Below, piece by piece: positions 56,101 through 63,576 of a DNA stretch of 64,000 nucleotides (within the stretch, counting starts at the first letter, position 1; every line of letters starts with the position of its first letter). Origin of the DNA: Bacteroidota bacterium (GTDB lineage Bacteria; Bacteroidota; Bacteroidia; Bacteroidales; Lentimicrobiaceae); assembly GCA_023434665.1 (NCBI GenBank), contig JAEYSM010000052.1, positions 1-64,000 of the forward strand, read 5' to 3'. The notes below the pieces were generated by a model. The model searched no databases. It was not told the origin of the DNA and saw nothing but the letters and a program-made list of their open reading frames with translations. Both the position numbers and the translations under genes were made by a program.

Positions 56101-56602
56101 AGAAGATGGAGAGAATTTCAGATCCTCAATCGAAGACAGGATATCAGATTTAGTTTATGATATCAAGGAGAACACAAAAGCATTTTACAAGAAGCTAATA
56201 GCGCCCTGGACAATTATAATTATAGGTATTGTTGCTTATATTTTTTTAGGAAGCTTTGATTCTTCACTTCAATTTCTTGATACTCAGAAGCAATATGCCA
56301 TAGTAATAGGAGAATGGAAAGGGACATTCGATCGTCGTGATGCTGTTTTACAAATCAGCCAGGCAAAAAATGATGCTACCGAAGGATCGATAACAGTTAA
56401 ATATCGAAATTTAATAACCGAAAGCTTAAAAGGCAGTATCAATATTAAGAAAAAGACCTTCCATTTCGACGATGTGGATGCCTCCAACGGTAACCTTGAT
56501 GGTGAATATAACGGGAAATTCAATGATGACTTCTCGGAAATGTCGGGTACTTACCAGAATTATAAGACAAAGAAAAAGGTAGATTTTATATTTAAGAGGT
56601 AA
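53162..56602 (+). CDS. membrane Ser/Thr protein kinase with DKTxR repeats and C-terminal beta domain
   Basis: 1146 residues. Residues 1-100 are low-complexity with repeated DKT(V/I/M/S)R-like motifs. The kinase domain (about 115-375) has Lys145 (FALKLYK), HRDVKPANF (240-248), DFG (264-266), APE (290-292) and DFYSLG; the Gly loop is degenerate (SENTGEADVY), but all catalytic residues are present. A region of about 450 residues with diverged helical repeats (NPSLPW, NPELSY, DPGLKY, DPALDL) follows, then four to six membrane helices (about 855-1040) and a C-terminal lipocalin-like beta domain of about 100 residues (GEWKGTFDRRD, GTYQNYKTKKKVDF). Expected to be a membrane kinase facing the cytoplasm. 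Confidence 0.9.
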   Translation: MEYQDKTVRPTDNKTDQTVRDKVQSSDSTKRTSVNQTDKTIRLDRNSEKTMRPVDKTSRGKATVDKMTRVTALADKTMRSDTGKVLQPNSQDEIDKVIRQIEQQSTQTDYILNNVSYHVVKTLSENTGEADVYLVKKGNDHFALKLYKLGIEPDKEIIETVRKNSGNPEINFLVDTLHHGFWLNPKTGQSRYYELMAYFAGGSLDQIKITHDAEGEKFLSEIAIKCAACLGFLHSKRIIHRDVKPANFFFRNKGNDAEEISIADFGIAIMCSENGEAKVDVQMRTKIYAAPEYYVTIDGGIAITKSMDFYSLGMMLLVLWEGGEERYRAPGERILWTLKQDNKLPYPHDLPPRLLQLAKALTIADPEKRAGFNEVIKWAKGEDIYTEENIQFNIVYNASKKQIAKSREELVKFMMEDQNLAITYLYRGQISNWLKEINFIELLTPIEEIIDTQFPKNKEAGFWAACYFLDPGLKYKDVNNREIEENEEIADSLLENFDYYSQALTDKNHQLFIYLNATGRGDVKKLIPLFKKGEANRSALFQLIYALNPSLPWTLTDETGKTVKCETVDDIILITFNTDFPISDDSVDDLLSEAFLKWIGTRDKALEGKLRTVEGHDTDIFALFYNLNPELSYNFELDESSNNYFFTAAEIGNYMNIQLEEYIQNEDDNSDAGEQVNMLCYIDDSQLYQYLKSKGGVYDDKIEWIKYCADVNSKDNANKAGPYNWRIGVYKAIKGLGFDPYYYFPKSDKVVYTLDELKGIPRKEIKAEMEKGYLDAWLTTFYQEDPALDLSPQFAYELATDKYMQKLEELDESHVDVENYRIATKQLNSVLSGLKRNYKFNLLSKWIIVPLTIIASAAIIYWLLNIEIPKERDYYSTWIYIVAFAMGVVTVVYLIYDISIELGCLGVIISGGLAAVITYFGLLFLAPYLVYVISAILAVLVGIVLFRLIKSPVGKSNYSDLFYPTEEELIVEPLNFAFRAEDGENFRSSIEDRISDLVYDIKENTKAFYKKLIAPWTIIIIGIVAYIFLGSFDSSLQFLDTQKQYAIVIGEWKGTFDRRDAVLQISQAKNDATEGSITVKYRNLITESLKGSINIKKKTFHFDDVDASNGNLDGEYNGKFNDDFSEMSGTYQNYKTKKKVDFIFKR

Positions 56603-56612
56603 ATAAATTACT

Positions 56613-59600
56613 ATGAATTGTCCTATTTGCGATAAACCCAATAGGGATATAGCTATTTTCTGCAAAAATTGCGGTGAGAGTGTTGTTGCTAAGTCAAGCG
56701 AACCTTTGGAGAAGTTAGTGGGGATGACACAGGTAAAAAATCAATTGAATAATTTGGTTAAAATCTGTGAAATGCTGGCCTTAAGAGCAAAAAAAACTGG
56801 TGTAAAGGTGCGCCCTGGAATGGATATGGTAATCACCGGTAATACAGGAACAGGCAAAACCAGATTAATTAGCGTCATTCAATCATTGCTATACTCTTCA
56901 GGAATTATTAAAAATCCAAAGGCAGAAATCATTGATGCAGTTGATTATGAAAACTTCTCTAAAGAAGAAAATTGGGAAGCTAATATCGTTAAAGCAAAAG
57001 GCGGATTACTGGTAATTGAAAATGCACAAAAACTGGTTCCGCAAAAAGAATCAGATGATATCAACAAGCTCGACAAGCTATTCAAATGTATGAATGATGA
57101 GTGGAACAATGATCCTATCGTTATCCTGTCGGGTCTCACAGGCCTGAATGCATTTATGAATACCAATGCTGACATAGCCAGTCGGTTCGAGTACCACTTC
57201 AGATTAAATAATTTCAGTGCCTCAGAGTTAAGTGAAATTTGCATCCATAGACTCGAAGAAACTTACAATTTAAAGCCTGGTGAGGCGACTAAAGAAAAAC
57301 TGGAACGTGTATTTAAATATGCTTTCCGAAACCAGGATGAGGATTTCCAATTTGGAAACAATGGCCATTTTGCTGTAAAAAAAGCTGAGCAAATATGGCA
57401 AAAAGCAATACAGCGGGATTTCAGTGCAACTACTTTTGAGGTAGACGATATAACAGGGAAGGAGTTTAATGAAAGGACCTATGATGAGATTATGGCTCAA
57501 CTCGATGAATTTGTTGGCATAGATGAGATAAAAACCACTGTAAAAAAGGTTATCAATAAAATTAATGATGAGCAACAGCTAACAGGGAGTAGTACCAAAC
57601 CCGAATTGGAAGACCATTATCTGTTTCTGGGAAATCCGGGAACAGGTAAAACTACAATTGCCCGAATTTTCGCTGATATTCTTGCCGCAATTGAAGTATT
57701 GCCCAGTGGTCATCTGGTCGAGGTTTCAGCTAAAGACCTTATTGCAGGTTACGTGGGACAAACAGCCCAGGCAACAGCCGATGCGGTGGATAAGGCAATG
57801 GGTGGTGTGTTATTTATTGACGAAGCATACGAACTTGCAGGTAATGATTTTGGTAAAGACGCTATAACCACACTCCTGAAATTGATGGAGGATAAACGTG
57901 GTAAATTTGTTTGTATCGCTGCCGGTTATTCAAAAGAAATGGCCGATTTTCTAACTACAAATTCCGGTTTAGCTTCCCGCTTCAATGAAACTATAAACTT
58001 CCGCGACTACAAGCCTGAGGAGTTAAGTGAAATATTCCGCCGAATGGCCAAAAAGGAGAAATTAACTCTCGATGAAGAAGCCGACAAACACTTACTAAAC
58101 TTCTTCAAAAAAATGTATATCGCACGCGATAAGCAGAAATTCGGGAATGCCCGGGATGTACTAAATGTTTTACGGGCAGCTATCGGCAACAAGAGCCTCC
58201 GTTTACAGGAATTACGCCAGAAGATGGAAATAACCCGGGAAATGATATCGACGCTTACCCGCGAAGATATCGAGGGATCTGAGAATATCAAGGGAAAAGA
58301 CCTTGATACCATATTAGCGGAACTCGATGAATATATTGGGATGGATAGTGTAAAGAAAGCTATCCGCGATCTGGCGACCAAACTTCTATTCAATCAGCGG
58401 AAAATGGAGCGGGGACAAGGTGATGCCAGGTTGACCAATGTACATATAGCTCTTACAGGTAATCCGGGCACAGGCAAAACAACAATAGCTAATAAGCTTG
58501 GAGAGATTTTTAAAGCGATTGGACTGCTATCATCTGCAAAAGTTGTGGTGAAGAAACCGGCAGATCTGCAATCGTCAATCGTTAATGACACCGGAGTGAA
58601 AACAAACAAGGCTTGTGATGAAGCTATGGGTGGAGTTCTGTTAATAGATGAAGCGTATGGTTTGGGTGATGATAAAGGTTACGCTCGCAACACCCAACAG
58701 GAAGCTGTTGATACACTAATGACCAGGATGAGTGAAGATGCCGGTAAATTTGTGATCATTTTTGCCGGTTATCGTACACGAATCGAACAATTTATACGCA
58801 ATTCCAATCCCGGTATGGATCGACGAATTACCAGCAAACTCCATATTGAGGATTACACTGCCAATGAGCTTTACGATATCTTCATGCTTAACGCGAGAAA
58901 AAACAAGGATACGCTAACAGTAGACGCGTGTACAATTCTCAAAAAGCTCATTTCACAAATAGTGGATGCCAAGAGTGAAAATTTCGGGAATGCCGGTGAA
59001 ATGGTGAAACTGCTTGAAGAAGCTGAAACACGCAGGGCAGTTCGCCTGATGAATCTTGAAGACAGCGGAGTGACACTAACAGATGAACACTACCATATCT
59101 TCGAAGCGGAAGATATCCCATACGATGCACCTAAAGCTCTTGTTGAAGAGGATATATTTAAGGAATTAAACAATCTGATCGGCCTGAATAACGTGAAGGA
59201 AACAATACGGGAAATCGCTGATTATATTAAAGTGGAGAGGGAGAAAGCTCAGGCATTAGGCAAAAAATTCCAGGGAGTTGGCGACCACTATCTGTTTGTT
59301 GGAAATCCCGGAACAGGTAAGACCACCGTTGCCCGAATTATGGCAGATATATTCTATACTCTTGATGTGTTGCCAACAAATAAGCTTGTAGAAGTAAAGC
59401 GCGAGGATCTCGTCATAGGATATGTTGGACAAACAGCACCTAACACAAAGGAAAAGGTTAAAAGTGCAATTGGTGGTGTGTTTTTTATTGATGAAGCCTA
59501 CACACTTAAGAGTGGAGGTCCTAATGATTTCGGGCAAGAAGCTACAAACACCCTATTGCCAATGATGCTTGATTATAAAGGCAAGATGATATTTATTGCA

Positions 59601-59993
59601 GCAGGTTATCCTCGTGAAATACAGGAATGGATTGATAGTAACAGCGGATTAGAAAGCCGTTTTACTAAAACTATTCACTTTGAAGATTATACCGGTGAAG
59701 AAATGGCAGCAATCTTCCGAATGAAAGCCGTTAAAGATCAGTTAACTTTGACACCTGAAGCTGATGACATAATGGCAAATTATTTCAAAGCATTGTATGA
59801 TAACCGAGGCCGGAATTTTGCCAATGCCCGTGAGGTAGGCAACTATTTCGATCTTGTTAAACGGCAACAAAGCAGTAGGTTGAAAAAAAGAATGGCATTA
59901 CCGGATTTCAATGTTGAAGAATACAAAGTACTGCTTCCTGAAGATGTGAACCAAAATCAGAAATCCATATTCAGGCATTCGCCTTTTGGATGA
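56613..59993 (+). CDS. zinc ribbon protein with four tandem AAA+ ATPase modules (CbbX/SpoVK type)
   Basis: 1126 residues. Zinc ribbon (Cys3, 6, 17, 20), then four AAA+ modules at about 30-270, 300-550, 570-830 and 850-1110. Walker A motifs are GNTGTGKT, GNPGTGKT, GNPGTGKT and GNPGTGKT. Walker B is intact in modules 2-4 (FIDEAY, LIDEAY, FIDEAY) but changed in module 1 (VIENAQ), which is probably not hydrolytic. Modules 2 and 4 have the pore-type GYVGQT of the CbbX/EccA/SpoVK group. CbbX-like ATPases usually carry one module (EccA one, with TPR) and remodel partner proteins; four in one chain is unusual. It starts 10 bp after the kinase gene. Confidence 0.92.
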   Translation: MNCPICDKPNRDIAIFCKNCGESVVAKSSEPLEKLVGMTQVKNQLNNLVKICEMLALRAKKTGVKVRPGMDMVITGNTGTGKTRLISVIQSLLYSSGIIKNPKAEIIDAVDYENFSKEENWEANIVKAKGGLLVIENAQKLVPQKESDDINKLDKLFKCMNDEWNNDPIVILSGLTGLNAFMNTNADIASRFEYHFRLNNFSASELSEICIHRLEETYNLKPGEATKEKLERVFKYAFRNQDEDFQFGNNGHFAVKKAEQIWQKAIQRDFSATTFEVDDITGKEFNERTYDEIMAQLDEFVGIDEIKTTVKKVINKINDEQQLTGSSTKPELEDHYLFLGNPGTGKTTIARIFADILAAIEVLPSGHLVEVSAKDLIAGYVGQTAQATADAVDKAMGGVLFIDEAYELAGNDFGKDAITTLLKLMEDKRGKFVCIAAGYSKEMADFLTTNSGLASRFNETINFRDYKPEELSEIFRRMAKKEKLTLDEEADKHLLNFFKKMYIARDKQKFGNARDVLNVLRAAIGNKSLRLQELRQKMEITREMISTLTREDIEGSENIKGKDLDTILAELDEYIGMDSVKKAIRDLATKLLFNQRKMERGQGDARLTNVHIALTGNPGTGKTTIANKLGEIFKAIGLLSSAKVVVKKPADLQSSIVNDTGVKTNKACDEAMGGVLLIDEAYGLGDDKGYARNTQQEAVDTLMTRMSEDAGKFVIIFAGYRTRIEQFIRNSNPGMDRRITSKLHIEDYTANELYDIFMLNARKNKDTLTVDACTILKKLISQIVDAKSENFGNAGEMVKLLEEAETRRAVRLMNLEDSGVTLTDEHYHIFEAEDIPYDAPKALVEEDIFKELNNLIGLNNVKETIREIADYIKVEREKAQALGKKFQGVGDHYLFVGNPGTGKTTVARIMADIFYTLDVLPTNKLVEVKREDLVIGYVGQTAPNTKEKVKSAIGGVFFIDEAYTLKSGGPNDFGQEATNTLLPMMLDYKGKMIFIAAGYPREIQEWIDSNSGLESRFTKTIHFEDYTGEEMAAIFRMKAVKDQLTLTPEADDIMANYFKALYDNRGRNFANAREVGNYFDLVKRQQSSRLKKRMALPDFNVEEYKVLLPEDVNQNQKSIFRHSPFG

Positions 59994-60040
59994 GATTATT
60001 GTAAAATATGCAGAACGAAACTCACATAATATTTTAAAGG

Positions 60041-60610
60041 ATGGATTTGGTAAAATGTCCTTTTTGTGACAAGGAAATAGAATCGGATAGCTTTTTTTGC
60101 GACCAATGCGGAAAGGAATTAATGGTCTGTCCTGTCGGGCATGGTTTTAAGAAAAACAAAATGTGTAATGAGTGTGGCAAACCACTTGCAACAGCAAAAT
60201 CAAAACAAGCAGTGAGTCCTGCTCATCTGGAAAAGTCTCAGGTGATGGAGGCGCCCGTTGAGAAAGAAAAAGCACCTCAAGCATCAGAATCGACAATCAG
60301 ACAGGTTGTACAACCCAAAGTGCCACAGTTTTTAGTCAGTAAAGAACTTAACGCAAGTCTGCCTCTTCAGGATGGAGCTGTAATCGGTCGTAAAACAGGT
60401 AATTACTTACATATCTTTTCTACCCAGGGGTATGTCTCAGGGACTCATGCACGTCTCCATAGAAAGAAATCAGGTGAATGGGAAATAGTAGATCTTGACT
60501 CTACCAACGGCACTTTCTTAAACGGTGTCCAACTGATTCCTAATCAGTCCGCACCTTTCAGCTTAGGAGATACGATTGCCTTTTATGATTTGAAATTCAT
60601 TGTTGAATAA
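60041..60610 (+). CDS. zinc ribbon-FHA domain protein
   Basis: 189 residues. The first 47 hold cysteine-rich ribbons (CPFC/CDQC, then CPVGH/CNEC). A linker (about 50-95) leads to an FHA domain (about 97-189) with all phosphothreonine-binding elements: GR at 116-117, SGTHAR with Ser133 and His136, and NGT at 156-158. FHA domains bind phosphothreonine, so this is the expected reader of the kinase encoded in the same operon. The linker contains ESTIR, which resembles the kinase repeats. 11 bp before the phosphatase gene. Confidence 0.93.
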   Translation: MDLVKCPFCDKEIESDSFFCDQCGKELMVCPVGHGFKKNKMCNECGKPLATAKSKQAVSPAHLEKSQVMEAPVEKEKAPQASESTIRQVVQPKVPQFLVSKELNASLPLQDGAVIGRKTGNYLHIFSTQGYVSGTHARLHRKKSGEWEIVDLDSTNGTFLNGVQLIPNQSAPFSLGDTIAFYDLKFIVE

Positions 60611-60621
60611 TCAGCAGAAAT

Positions 60622-61368
60622 ATGCTTATAAAATCGGATATAATCAGTGATATAGGTTGTGTAAGAGCCAGAAACGAAGATATGATCTTATTTGCAGGTG
60701 AGTATTTTCGTGATAAAAGCGATATGCAAATTTTTGAACTTTCAGATACTGCCCGATTTGGCGCAATCGTGGCTGATGGAATAGGTGGGCATAACGGAGG
60801 GAATATAGCTTCGGAAATGGCATTACGACAATTTGAGGACTTATTGCTTGAATTACCAACAAACCTGAGTGAAAATGATATAACAGAAACTCTTAAGCAG
60901 TGGGCAGAACGAACACACCGGCTAATCCTCGATACCGGTTTTGATCAGCCTGAATACGAAGGTATGGGTACCACTTTCTGCGGATTATTTTTCTACCGTG
61001 ATATGGTATTTGCTCTAAACATTGGAGATAGCAGGCTATACCGCTTTCGGGGTGGTATTCTCAAACAACTGTCAACTGATCATTCTATTCGTCAATTAAC
61101 CGGTATTCTCTCCCAAAGTTCCAATCAGATTTATAATTCTTTAGGAGCCGGAAAAACTACCTTTATCGATATAAAAACCATCAGTGGGCAGTTATTGGAT
61201 GATGATTTGTACCTTATCTGCTCAGATGGGCTTTCAGATATGATTTCTGATCAGGAAATTGAAAATATACTAATAGAGACCCCTTCAGCAGAATCATTGG
61301 TTACAGCTGCAAAGAAAGCAGGAGGAAAGGATAATGTAAGCGTGATATTATTAAGAATTGTAAACTAA
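60622..61368 (+). CDS. PP2C-family Ser/Thr phosphatase
   Basis: 248 residues, the PrpC/Stp size. It carries the PP2C metal-binding aspartates and motifs in order: DIGCVRARNEDM, VADGIGGHNGG, GMGTTF, NIGDSRLYRFR, STDHS, CSDGLSDM and GGKDNVSVIL. No membrane segment. It would remove phosphates added by the kinase encoded two genes upstream. Confidence 0.95.
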   Translation: MLIKSDIISDIGCVRARNEDMILFAGEYFRDKSDMQIFELSDTARFGAIVADGIGGHNGGNIASEMALRQFEDLLLELPTNLSENDITETLKQWAERTHRLILDTGFDQPEYEGMGTTFCGLFFYRDMVFALNIGDSRLYRFRGGILKQLSTDHSIRQLTGILSQSSNQIYNSLGAGKTTFIDIKTISGQLLDDDLYLICSDGLSDMISDQEIENILIETPSAESLVTAAKKAGGKDNVSVILLRIVN

Positions 61369-61417
61369 TTACCATATAAAAGTCGACTCAACCCTAAACA
61401 CTTAAACAAAAGAAGGT

Positions 61418-62959
61418 ATGAAACATTTTTTCGACATCACAATTTTATTCTTCGCGATATCATTAATTCTGGTTGGAACAATTATTTTCAATAGTTTCAC
61501 TAGAAATAAGCCTGCCAACATAAGGGTGGCTGCAATCCAAAACACACAAATCTCTGACTATTCTGATTCTTTCGCCACCATTAATAAGGGCGATTCATTA
61601 ACTATTCTTGGAGCCGATTTTAGAGAATTTCGTTTTTTAGTAGCCACTGACAACGGCTTAAGAGGTTGGATCCCACAGGAAGCTATTGACAACAGAGGTA
61701 TTATTTATGATACAGAACTCATCACCGATAACGGGAAAACCGAGATAATAAGTGGCGACACAGTAATCCTTCTGGGACGTTCGGGTGATAAGTATGCTCA
61801 AAAGATGAAATTCAAAGCTGTCAATGGTCAGCAAGATGAAGTGAGTATTAGCGATCTTACAACAGTAACTGGTTATAAAGTGCGCAAATTTGATTACAAT
61901 GGTGGAGATTACATTCTCTCACATAAGAAATTCCAAAGTAAATATATCGGGAACACATTTCAGGAGAACGAAAATCTTTACCGTCCTGCAATACATGTCA
62001 GAAATACAAAGGATGGAAAAGCAGCTGAGTATGACTTACGAGTTTTTAATAAAAGCGATGGTAAATTCTATAAGGTAATTATTAATTATAAGGATAATGT
62101 GGCAACATCTTATAAAGCTGAAGTTACAAGAACCACTAACCGGATTTTTCTGAAGTATCTGCCATTGGTTCCAACTATTATCGACGTGAGTTTCTTTTCA
62201 CAATTGATTTCTGCAAATGTTTTCGATGATGCGGACTTTGATTCACAAAAGAACTCTGTTTTCCTCAAAATAGCTGCCTTTTTCATTGGAATTATTTTCT
62301 TCCTGGCTTTAATCGGATATGTTGCTTTTATGAACCAGACGATATTATTCCTCATGTTTGGTCTTCTGCGTTTTCGCTTACCGTTGAAATTTATTTCCAA
62401 TTTAGCTTTTCCAAAGGTAGTCCTGGTGTTAACAATTATCAGCACGTATATATGGATTGTACTAGGCTTATGCAAATCATTTCATTGGTGGTATTTTATC
62501 CCGATTGTACTGATTGCTACATATTGGATCACAAATAAGGTCTTCGACTGGTTTAGTGATTTTCCATCTAATCGCTGCCCCGACTGCAAATCATTATACA
62601 CCATCAATTACGATAGTGAAGAATTTATAAACGAATATCAGGAGTGGCGTCAGGAGACCAAAAGTACCAAGATTGGCTCGCGCTCAAGGAGTGAATGGGT
62701 TCACGATACTGAAGTGACTAAGTGGAGTGATGGTAGTAAAACAGAACGGGCTGTCAATCAACGAGAAGTCACGCATACTACAAGAACATATAACAACGAT
62801 GTTTACAATGTACTTTATCTGGTGCATGTTTATAAACAGACTTATAAGTGTGAGCATTGCGATTATGAAGAGTATGGGTCACGCAAATCCTCATCAGAGC
62901 TCGACAGGAAATACAAGGGGTCATATGTAGATACAACTACCACTCATTCAGGCTATTAA
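61418..62959 (+). CDS. membrane protein with SH3-like domain and split zinc ribbon
   Basis: 513 residues. An N-terminal membrane helix (about 5-27) is followed by an SH3b-like domain (about 33-90, ITKGDSL-type strand seen as INKGDSLTILG and GLRGWIPQEAI), a beta-rich region to about 240, a four-helix membrane region (about 285-385), and a C-terminal domain with two cysteine knuckles, CPDC and CEHC, about 85 residues apart, the insert being rich in Ser/Thr/Arg. Not a family I recognise. Its topology would link the extracytoplasmic side to a cytoplasmic zinc ribbon like those of its operon partners. It ends 1 bp before the next gene. Confidence 0.8.
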   Translation: MKHFFDITILFFAISLILVGTIIFNSFTRNKPANIRVAAIQNTQISDYSDSFATINKGDSLTILGADFREFRFLVATDNGLRGWIPQEAIDNRGIIYDTELITDNGKTEIISGDTVILLGRSGDKYAQKMKFKAVNGQQDEVSISDLTTVTGYKVRKFDYNGGDYILSHKKFQSKYIGNTFQENENLYRPAIHVRNTKDGKAAEYDLRVFNKSDGKFYKVIINYKDNVATSYKAEVTRTTNRIFLKYLPLVPTIIDVSFFSQLISANVFDDADFDSQKNSVFLKIAAFFIGIIFFLALIGYVAFMNQTILFLMFGLLRFRLPLKFISNLAFPKVVLVLTIISTYIWIVLGLCKSFHWWYFIPIVLIATYWITNKVFDWFSDFPSNRCPDCKSLYTINYDSEEFINEYQEWRQETKSTKIGSRSRSEWVHDTEVTKWSDGSKTERAVNQREVTHTTRTYNNDVYNVLYLVHVYKQTYKCEHCDYEEYGSRKSSSELDRKYKGSYVDTTTTHSGY

Positions 62960-62960
62960 T

Positions 62961-63572
62961 ATGAAATATCCTTATCTTGTAGTACAAATTACTGAATATG
63001 CTAACTTGATTCCCTTACTGAATGCGAAATCAACGTACAATATATTCACTGACAATAAAACACATCTGAAAAATGCACAATTGCCCTTTTTCAACAATTA
63101 TTGCCTGCTATCGGCGCAAACTTTTTCTACTATTCCACCGGTTACAATGAGCTATCTGTGGAATGAGCAGAATAACGATATTATTAAACTGAATGGTACC
63201 AGGGATGCTGTTTTTGATAACCTCGATAAACTCGGATTAACACTTAATCAGGAAAATATTGTGCCTTATGTTCGGTTTGTGCTCGACAATGTATGGAACG
63301 ATAAGGGGAGTTTGAGACTTGTGGAGATAATGGATGAAATTGAATTTTCCGATAAACCATCGAAATCAGACTTAAGGTTTTTAGAAAGAGCCATCAGACC
63401 TACAATTGTTACCCAAACCGAAGAAGGTTTCATCCTTGATACGATTATTATCTACGGAACAGAAGTTTATCAAAGTTCTATAGCAGTTGCCAAAAACGGA
63501 ACTTTTGATATTCAGTCTGAAACTGAACTAATTAATGGAATGAGTTGCTTAAGAGTAATTTTTTTAGAATAA
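62961..63572 (+). CDS. protein of unknown function in the kinase/AAA+ operon
   Basis: 203 residues starting MKYPYLVVQITEYANL. No signal peptide, membrane helix or cysteine motif; mixed alpha/beta. I do not recognise the family. It lies 1 bp after the SH3/membrane gene and 4 bp before the SUKH gene, so it is certainly part of the operon, and its place next to a SUKH gene leaves a role as an effector or partner open. Confidence 0.75.
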   Translation: MKYPYLVVQITEYANLIPLLNAKSTYNIFTDNKTHLKNAQLPFFNNYCLLSAQTFSTIPPVTMSYLWNEQNNDIIKLNGTRDAVFDNLDKLGLTLNQENIVPYVRFVLDNVWNDKGSLRLVEIMDEIEFSDKPSKSDLRFLERAIRPTIVTQTEEGFILDTIIIYGTEVYQSSIAVAKNGTFDIQSETELINGMSCLRVIFLE

Positions 63573-63576
63573 AGAT

